NCBI GenBank assembly: GCA_903847385.1
Contig: CAINDO010000348.1
Span: 1-45,220 of the forward strand
Origin: an uncultured Myxococcales bacterium
GTDB lineage: Bacteria > Myxococcota_A > Bradymonadia > UBA7976 > UBA1532
DNA length: 45,220 bases
Reading direction: 5' to 3'
The notes under the pieces are model-generated. The model saw only the letters and a list, made by a program, of their open reading frames with translations. It ran no database searches and was not told where the DNA came from. Each line of letters opens with the position of its first letter. Position 1 is the first letter of the stretch. Shown in pieces: positions 40,205 through 45,220 of the stretch. A program made the translations under genes and the position numbers.

Positions 40205-41149
40205 ATGCGACTCCTCGTCACCGGCGGTGCCGGCTTCATCGGTAGCCATCTCGTCGAGGCCGCGCTCGCGCGCGGCGCGGCGGTGGCGGTGCTCGACGAC
40301 CTCTCCACCGGCCGGCGGGAGAACGTGCCCTCGGGCGCGCGCTTCGACGCCGTGGACGTGCGCGACCGCGCCGCGGTGGCCGCCGTGTTCCGGGAGTTCA
40401 AGCCGACACACGTGGCGCACCTGGCCGCGCAGTCGTCGGTCAAGGCCTCGACGGACGACCCGGTGCTGGACGCGGCGGTGAACATCTGCGGCGGCCTGAA
40501 CGTGCTGCTCGAGGCGGCCGCGGCCGGCGTGCAGAAGCTCATCTTCTCATCGACGGGCGGCGCGCTCTACGGCGAGGTGCCCGAGGGCCAGCGCGCGCAG
40601 GAGCACTGGGCGATGCAGCCCAAGAGCCCCTACGCCGCCAGCAAGGCGGCCTTCGAGGGCTACCTGGAGCTGCTGCGGCCCACGCTCGGCCTGCCGACGA
40701 CGACGCTGCGCTTCGCCAATGTGTACGGCCCGCGGCAGGACCCCCACGGCGAGGCCGGCGTGGTGGCCATCTTCGCCGGGCGCGTGCTCGCCGGCGAGCC
40801 GCTCAAGATCTTCGCCCGGCGGGACGTCGGCGACGCCGGCTGCGTGCGCGACTACGTGCACGTGTCGGACGTGGTCGAGGCGGCGTTCTTCGCGCTGGAG
40901 AACCCGGCGCCGGGCGCCTGGAACGTGGCCTCGGGCGCGGGCCGCACCACCCAGGACGTGCTCGACGCCGTGGTGGCCGCGGCGGGCCGCCCCGCGAACG
41001 CAAGTCACGGCGGCACGCGCCCCGGCGACCTGGAGGTCAGCGTGCTCGACCCGGGCAAGCTCGAGGGCACCGGCTGGCGCGCCCGCGTGGGCTTCGCCGA
41101 GGGCATCGCGGACACGGTGCGCTGGTTCGCCGCCCGCGTCAGGGCGTGA
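40205..41149 (+). CDS. NAD-dependent epimerase/dehydratase (GalE-like)
   Basis: This is a 314-residue short-chain dehydrogenase of the extended type. GGAGFIGSHL binds NAD. The catalytic pair Tyr143 and Lys147 is in SPYAASKAA. The core FSSTGGALYGE is typical of UDP-glucose or UDP-glucuronate epimerases. It probably interconverts a nucleotide sugar for surface polysaccharide. The precise sugar cannot be named. Its 3' end overlaps the convergent S9 peptidase gene by 11 bases. Confidence 0.92.
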   Translation: MRLLVTGGAGFIGSHLVEAALARGAAVAVLDDLSTGRRENVPSGARFDAVDVRDRAAVAAVFREFKPTHVAHLAAQSSVKASTDDPVLDAAVNICGGLNVLLEAAAAGVQKLIFSSTGGALYGEVPEGQRAQEHWAMQPKSPYAASKAAFEGYLELLRPTLGLPTTTLRFANVYGPRQDPHGEAGVVAIFAGRVLAGEPLKIFARRDVGDAGCVRDYVHVSDVVEAAFFALENPAPGAWNVASGAGRTTQDVLDAVVAAAGRPANASHGGTRPGDLEVSVLDPGKLEGTGWRARVGFAEGIADTVRWFAARVRA

Positions 41150-43112
41150 CGCGCCCGATCGTGTCGTCGAAGAACCGGAGCATGTCGCCGTAGGCGGTGA
41201 GGCGGTTCTCGCGCCGTGCGATGCCGTGGCCCTCGTTGTCGAACTTGAGGAACTCCACGCGCTGCCCGCGCTTCTTCAGGGCGTCGACGATCTGTTCGGC
41301 CTCGAACACCGGCACGCGCGGGTCGTTGGTGCCGTGGATGACCATGAGCGGCGCGCGGATGCGATCGACCTTGTGCAGCGGGGACAGGCGGTCGAGCAGC
41401 TCGCCGTCCGTGGCGAGCGCGCCGTACTCGGCCTCGCGCAGGGCGCGGCGGTAGGGCGCGGTCTTCTCCAGGAACGTGCGGAAGTTGGCGATGCCCACGA
41501 TGTCGCAGCCGGCGGCCCACAGGTCCGGGTCGAGCGTCAGCGCCGCGAGCACCATGTAGCCGCCGTAGGAGCCGCCCATCACGGCGATGCGCTCCGGGGC
41601 CACGTCCGGGCGGGCGCGCAACCAGCGGTTCACGGCGGCCAGGTCCTTCACCGAGTCCTCGCGCAGGGCGACGTCGTCCAGGTGCGAGTAGCGCTTGCCG
41701 TACCCCGTCGAGCCGCGGACGTTGGGCGCCGCGACGATGTAGCCTCGCCCGACCAGGAGTTGCACCACGGGGCTGAAGTAGGCCGTGGTCTGCGCCTCGG
41801 GGCCACCGTGGACGCTGACGACGACCGGCGCGCGCTCGCCCGGCCGCAGGTCCGCCGGGCGATAGAGCAGCACCGGGACCTCCAGGCCGTCGAAGCTCTT
41901 CACGCGCTCGACGGTCGCGTCCACGAGGCGCGATGTGTCGACCCCGGCGCGGTCGCCCGCAGTCAGGCGCGTGGTGCGGCGCGTGGCGAGGTCGAGGCGG
42001 TGGATCTCGTCCGGCGACATGGCCTGCGAGAGCCCGAAGTAGAGCGCACCGCCGTCCCGGGCGAACGTGAGGCCCGTGACCACGCCGCGCGGCACCTCCG
42101 GCCGGGGCAGGGGCTTCGGCGTGGCGGGGTCGGTCACGTCGTACAGGCCGACCTCGCTGTAGCCGTCCACGTTGGCCACCAGCGCCAGGGTGCGGCCGTC
42201 CGGTGAGAGCTCCAGCGCGTCCACGTCGTGGGGCATCTCGATGACGAAGCGGGGCGCCGCCGTCGGGCGGTCGGTGGGCAGGAGCGCCACGTTCATGAAC
42301 TCGCGGCCGGCGTCGCTGGTCACGAACAGACCGCGGCCGTCGGCGGTGAAGCGGGGGGACTGGAAGCGGACGTCCACACCCACCGGATGAGGCGTCAGCA
42401 CGCGCGCCGTGGCCTTCTCCACGTCCACGAGCAGCACGTCCTGGTCGAAGTTGGAGCGCTCGTGGAGCGCCGCCAGGAAGCGGGCATCGGGCGAGAAGTC
42501 CTCGGGGCCGTTCTGTCCCTCGGCCTGATACACGAGGCGCGGCGGGCCGGCCTCGCCCTGCGTGGGCCGCACGTAGAGGTCGAAGTGGGCGCGGTCGCGG
42601 GCGTTGGAGGCGTAGGCGAGCAGGCGGCCGTCCGCCGAGAAGGGCCCGCGGTTGTGGCGCACGTCCGGCGCCTGGGTGAGGTCCACGGGGGCGCCGCCGG
42701 CGGCGTCACCGCGCAGGAGCTGGGTGTTCTCGTTGCCGCCCTTGTCCCGCCAGAGGAACATCGAGCGGCCGTCGGGCGCGAGGTCGACGGCCTGCACGCG
42801 CTCGGGGTCCGTGGCCAGGCGGCGCCAGGCCGACTCCGGGACGGGCGCCGGCCCGACGTCCACGGCGAAGGGCTGCGCGAGGCCCGTCGCGTCGGACAGG
42901 AACGCGAGCGTTCGGCCGTCGGCGGCCGGTGAGGGGGACGTGGCCCGGTGCACGTTCATCAGCTGTTCGAGCGACGGGCCCTGGCGCGGCGCCCAGGCCA
43001 CGGGCGCAGGCGGCGTCGCCGGGGCTTCGGGCGGGGCCGGGGGGGCGCCCCCGCAGGCGGTCTGAAGCGCGGCGGCGACGAGGAGGGTGAGACATCGGGA
43101 GGTGTTTCGCAT
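41139..43112 (-). CDS. S9 prolyl-oligopeptidase-like lipoprotein
   Basis: This is 657 residues from ATG 43112. The frame runs further upstream, but this start gives a lipoprotein signal ending QTACGG. A seven-bladed-propeller region (WD40-like PD repeats such as DLAPDGRSMFLW) occupies ~60-400. An alpha/beta hydrolase domain follows, with Ser515 in GGSYGGY, Asp597 in NDPRVP and His629 in EGHGIARR. It would cleave short peptides after proline or similar residues in the periplasm or at the outer surface. It converges on the epimerase gene. Confidence 0.93.
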   Translation of the reverse strand: MRNTSRCLTLLVAAALQTACGGAPPAPPEAPATPPAPVAWAPRQGPSLEQLMNVHRATSPSPAADGRTLAFLSDATGLAQPFAVDVGPAPVPESAWRRLATDPERVQAVDLAPDGRSMFLWRDKGGNENTQLLRGDAAGGAPVDLTQAPDVRHNRGPFSADGRLLAYASNARDRAHFDLYVRPTQGEAGPPRLVYQAEGQNGPEDFSPDARFLAALHERSNFDQDVLLVDVEKATARVLTPHPVGVDVRFQSPRFTADGRGLFVTSDAGREFMNVALLPTDRPTAAPRFVIEMPHDVDALELSPDGRTLALVANVDGYSEVGLYDVTDPATPKPLPRPEVPRGVVTGLTFARDGGALYFGLSQAMSPDEIHRLDLATRRTTRLTAGDRAGVDTSRLVDATVERVKSFDGLEVPVLLYRPADLRPGERAPVVVSVHGGPEAQTTAYFSPVVQLLVGRGYIVAAPNVRGSTGYGKRYSHLDDVALREDSVKDLAAVNRWLRARPDVAPERIAVMGGSYGGYMVLAALTLDPDLWAAGCDIVGIANFRTFLEKTAPYRRALREAEYGALATDGELLDRLSPLHKVDRIRAPLMVIHGTNDPRVPVFEAEQIVDALKKRGQRVEFLKFDNEGHGIARRENRLTAYGDMLRFFDDTIGRVTP

Positions 43113-43142
43113 GGCGCGCACGATGACCAAGGCGGCGGCGCG

Positions 43143-43163
43143 GACGCAAGCAGACGATGCGTC
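43143..43163. promoter_or_regulatory. Inverted repeat in a divergent control region
   Basis: GACGCA (43143-43148) and TGCGTC (43158-43163) flank nine bases between the S9 gene and the Cys-rich protein gene. It could be an operator; evidence is weak. Confidence 0.25.
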
Positions 43164-43220
43164 GAAAAGCATTCGCGGCGACTCCGGTATCCCCGCGCAT
43201 CCCCATCACTGGAGCGCCCG

Positions 43221-44714
43221 ATGCGCCATCGACTCGTCACCCTGCTCGCCGCCTGTCTCCTGCCCGCCGCCGCCGGCCTCGCCCGCGCCTCGGACGCCGC
43301 CTCGCTCCTGCTGGACGTGGAGTGTCGCGTCCGCGCCCCGGACGAGGGCACGGCCTGTACGGCCCTCAGCGGTTTCCTGAACACCCGCGCGACCTTCTAC
43401 GACCGCGACCCGCTCCGCCCGCTGCACGTCGAGGAGCGGCTGCAACGCTACGACGCGGGCACCGTGCATCTGTTCCTGGACGCCGGGGGCGACTCGGAGC
43501 TGTTCCGCACGCTCTACGACACACCGGAGACCTCGGTGCTCAACGTGCCGGGCCTCCGGCTGCGGCTCGAGCGCCGCAAGGCCGACGGCACGTGGATCAA
43601 GGTCACGGACGTGCGCTACCGCCCCGTCGCCCACGCGCTGTACGCGCGCCACAGCGATGATACACCCATGCTGCTCGACCGCATCGACCAGGCCGAGGCG
43701 GGCGCCATCGACGCCGCGCGGGTCGAGGCGGAGCGTCTGGTGGCCGCCGAAGGCGGGGCCCGCGAGGCCGCCGATCTGGCGTTGCACGGCGAGATCGCCG
43801 CCCTGCGCGCCGCCCCGGGCGGGTCCGGCCTGCCGGCGCACTGCGAGGCCGGGCAGCTCCTGGTGGCCGACGGCCTCGGCGGGTTCGGTTGCGGGTCGAT
43901 GTGCACCGCGTCCATGAGCGACTGCGACGGTGTGCCCGAGAACGCCTGCGAGACCAACGTGTCGCGGGATCCGGGCCACTGCGGCGGCTGCGGCCTCGCC
44001 TGCGCTTCGGAGAACGTCGAGGGGGCCGCCTGCGTCGGCGGGGCCTGCGTGGGCGCCTGTGCGCCCGGCTTCGGCGACTGCAACGGCGACCTGCGGGCGG
44101 ATGGCTGCGAGCGCATCGTGCTCGACGATCCGCTGAACTGCGGCGCCTGCGACCGCGCGTGCTCCGCGGAACACATCGCGCCCGTTTGCGACGGCGACGC
44201 CTGCGTGGGGGCCTGTACGCCCGGCTTCGCCGACTGTGATGGGGACAAGACGGCGAACGGCTGCGAGGTCGACGTCGCCGCCAACCCCGCGCACTGCGGC
44301 GGGTGCGGGCAGGCCTGTCCCGCCCCGCCCGGCGCGGTCGCCACCTGCGTCGAGGGCGTCTGCCAGGCGACGTGCAGCACGGGCATCGACTGCAACGGCG
44401 ACATGAGCGACGGCTGCGAGGCGCGCATCAACACGGTCGAACACTGCGGCGCGTGCAACGCGCCGTGCTCCACGAACCACGTCGTGGACGCCACCTGCGG
44501 TCTGTCGTGCGCGGCGAACATCTGTTTCCCGCCGCTGCACTGCAAGGGGTACTGCGAGCCGGGGTTCGCCGACTGCGATCGCGACCTGCGCACGAACGGC
44601 TGCGAGGCGGATCTTCAGTCCGGTCGGGAGAACTGCGGCGCCTGCGGGCGCAGCTGCCTCTCGGGTCAGCTCTGCCTGCAGGGGCAGTGCACGGGGCTGC
44701 TCTTCATGCAGTGA
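43221..44714 (+). CDS. Secreted Cys-rich repeat protein
   Basis: This is 497 residues with GGAG upstream of ATG 43221. The signal peptide is MRHRLVTLLAACLLPAAAG; LLAAC at Cys12 could also be a lipobox. Residues ~26-145 form a beta domain. A helical segment spans ~150-210. The remainder consists of five Cys modules of the form DC-x-GD-x-x-x-GCE, followed by CG-x-C-x-x-x-C (for example FGDCNGDLRADGCE and HCGGCGLAC). This module is common in Myxococcota surface proteins. The function is unknown. Confidence 0.85.
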   Translation: MRHRLVTLLAACLLPAAAGLARASDAASLLLDVECRVRAPDEGTACTALSGFLNTRATFYDRDPLRPLHVEERLQRYDAGTVHLFLDAGGDSELFRTLYDTPETSVLNVPGLRLRLERRKADGTWIKVTDVRYRPVAHALYARHSDDTPMLLDRIDQAEAGAIDAARVEAERLVAAEGGAREAADLALHGEIAALRAAPGGSGLPAHCEAGQLLVADGLGGFGCGSMCTASMSDCDGVPENACETNVSRDPGHCGGCGLACASENVEGAACVGGACVGACAPGFGDCNGDLRADGCERIVLDDPLNCGACDRACSAEHIAPVCDGDACVGACTPGFADCDGDKTANGCEVDVAANPAHCGGCGQACPAPPGAVATCVEGVCQATCSTGIDCNGDMSDGCEARINTVEHCGACNAPCSTNHVVDATCGLSCAANICFPPLHCKGYCEPGFADCDRDLRTNGCEADLQSGRENCGACGRSCLSGQLCLQGQCTGLLFMQ

Positions 44715-44755
44715 CGCCGGCTTCCAATCAGACCCACAGTGAGTGATGATGTCTC

Positions 44756-44799
44756 CCTCCGGTGCGGCGGGGGTGCCCGACCGCGGTGAGGGCCGGAGG
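44756..44799. terminator. Candidate hairpin after the Cys-rich gene
   Basis: CCTCCGG (44756-44762) pairs with CCGGAGG (44793-44799). An inner GCGG/CCGC pairing is possible. It lies between two co-directional genes. Confidence 0.3.
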
Positions 44800-44826
44800 T
44801 CGAGCATCTTGCTGGAGGGTCCGTCC

Positions 44827-45220
44827 ATGGGTGTGGTCCGTTCATCCGTCGCGCGGTTCGCCGTGTATCTATCGCCCGTGGCCGGGCTGCTGCTGGCGTG
44901 CGGCGACGCGGGCGAGCCCGGCGCCGATTCGCCGGAGGTCCCCGTGGGGGGGCGCAGCCCGCCGGCGGACGTGCGCGACCTGGGCCCGGATCGCGGCGCG
45001 CTCCCGGCGGACGTGGGCCCCGCGCTCCCGGCTGACGTGGGCCCCGCGCTCCCGGCGGACGTGGGCCCCGCGGACGTGCGCGACCTCGGACCGGATCGCG
45101 GCGCTCCCCCGGCGGACGAGGGCGTCGAGCCGGGCCCGGACGTGCGGGTGGACGCGCGGGTCGACGCCGTCCTCGACGCCGACCCGCGGGTCGACGCCGT
45201 CCTCGACGCCGCCCCAGATC
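44827..45220 (+). CDS. Repeat-rich lipoprotein, 3' truncated by the window edge
   Basis: At least 131 residues are present, preceded by GGAGGG at 44813-44818. The signal has lipobox LLAC (Cys25). The following sequence is a low-complexity stalk: ALPADVGP three times, DVRDLGPDRGA twice, and RVDAVLDA twice. Any functional domain lies beyond 45220. The codon-level identity of the units shows recent tandem duplication, which is typical of such stalks. Confidence 0.75.
   Translation, partial: MGVVRSSVARFAVYLSPVAGLLLACGDAGEPGADSPEVPVGGRSPPADVRDLGPDRGALPADVGPALPADVGPALPADVGPADVRDLGPDRGAPPADEGVEPGPDVRVDARVDAVLDADPRVDAVLDAAPD
45001..45072 (+). repeat. 24-base tandem repeat, three copies
   Basis: Units at 45001-45024, 45025-45048 and 45049-45072 differ by one base. 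They encode ALPADVGP in the truncated lipoprotein. Confidence 0.85.

Noticed and set aside
45001..45072. Tandem repeats considered as a CRISPR or DNA-binding array
   Set aside because: Units are contiguous without spacers, stay in frame and code for a lipoprotein stalk.

Overview
The window is a very GC-rich bacterial chromosome segment that looks like a Myxococcota (delta-proteobacterial, myxobacteria-like) genome. The reasons are the GC-biased third codon positions, the many lipoproteins with Asp/Ala/Pro/Gly-rich linkers, the long Cys-rich surface proteins, a predicted membrane protein whose C-terminus resembles the MXAN_5187 family of Myxococcus, a Stp1-like PP2C phosphatase and a FliA/WhiG-type sigma factor. 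No rRNA, tRNA, CRISPR array, insertion sequence, integrase or phage gene was seen. Genes are packed tightly, and many neighbours overlap by 1-4 bases or are separated by fewer than 10.

Layout. 1-3756 (minus): TPR lipoprotein, LolB/DUF4292-like lipoprotein and a truncated MshEN-domain protein. 3968-5241 (plus): two unrecognised soluble proteins. 5267-10882 (minus): a giant membrane-anchored alpha-2-macroglobulin-like protein with a sigma/anti-sigma-like N-terminus. 11057-13655 (plus): lipoprotein, PP2C phosphatase, TorF-like porin. 13677-20357: Cys-rich lipoprotein, PI-PLC-like lipoprotein, sugar nucleotidyltransferase and a large lipoprotein. 20631-27164 (plus): FliA-type sigma factor behind a good sigma-54 promoter match, a GT2 plus GT-C glycosyltransferase pair, an MXAN_5187-like protein and an EGF-like lipoprotein. 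27326-31182 (minus): the housekeeping operon xseA-xseB-ispA-tlyA, preceded by a glutathione S-transferase.

31273-39558 (plus) is the most interesting region. It opens with a small protein carrying eight copies of the pentapeptide VGPCL. Directly behind it come a radical SAM/SPASM protein, a B12-type radical SAM protein fused to a PCMT/PIMT-like methyltransferase, a small Cys/His protein, an HExxH putative metalloprotease, an M14 zinc carboxypeptidase and an Asp-box (BNR) surface protein. The seven genes are co-directional, with overlaps or gaps of 50 bases or less. I read this as a candidate undescribed multicore RiPP-type system: a repeat precursor, two radical SAM maturases, a peptide methyltransferase and peptidases. 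The function is inferred and no product is known to me.

39599-45220: a small membrane protein, an NAD-dependent epimerase, an S9 prolyl-oligopeptidase-like lipoprotein that overlaps the epimerase tail to tail, a Cys-rich secreted protein, and a truncated repeat-rich lipoprotein at the right edge.
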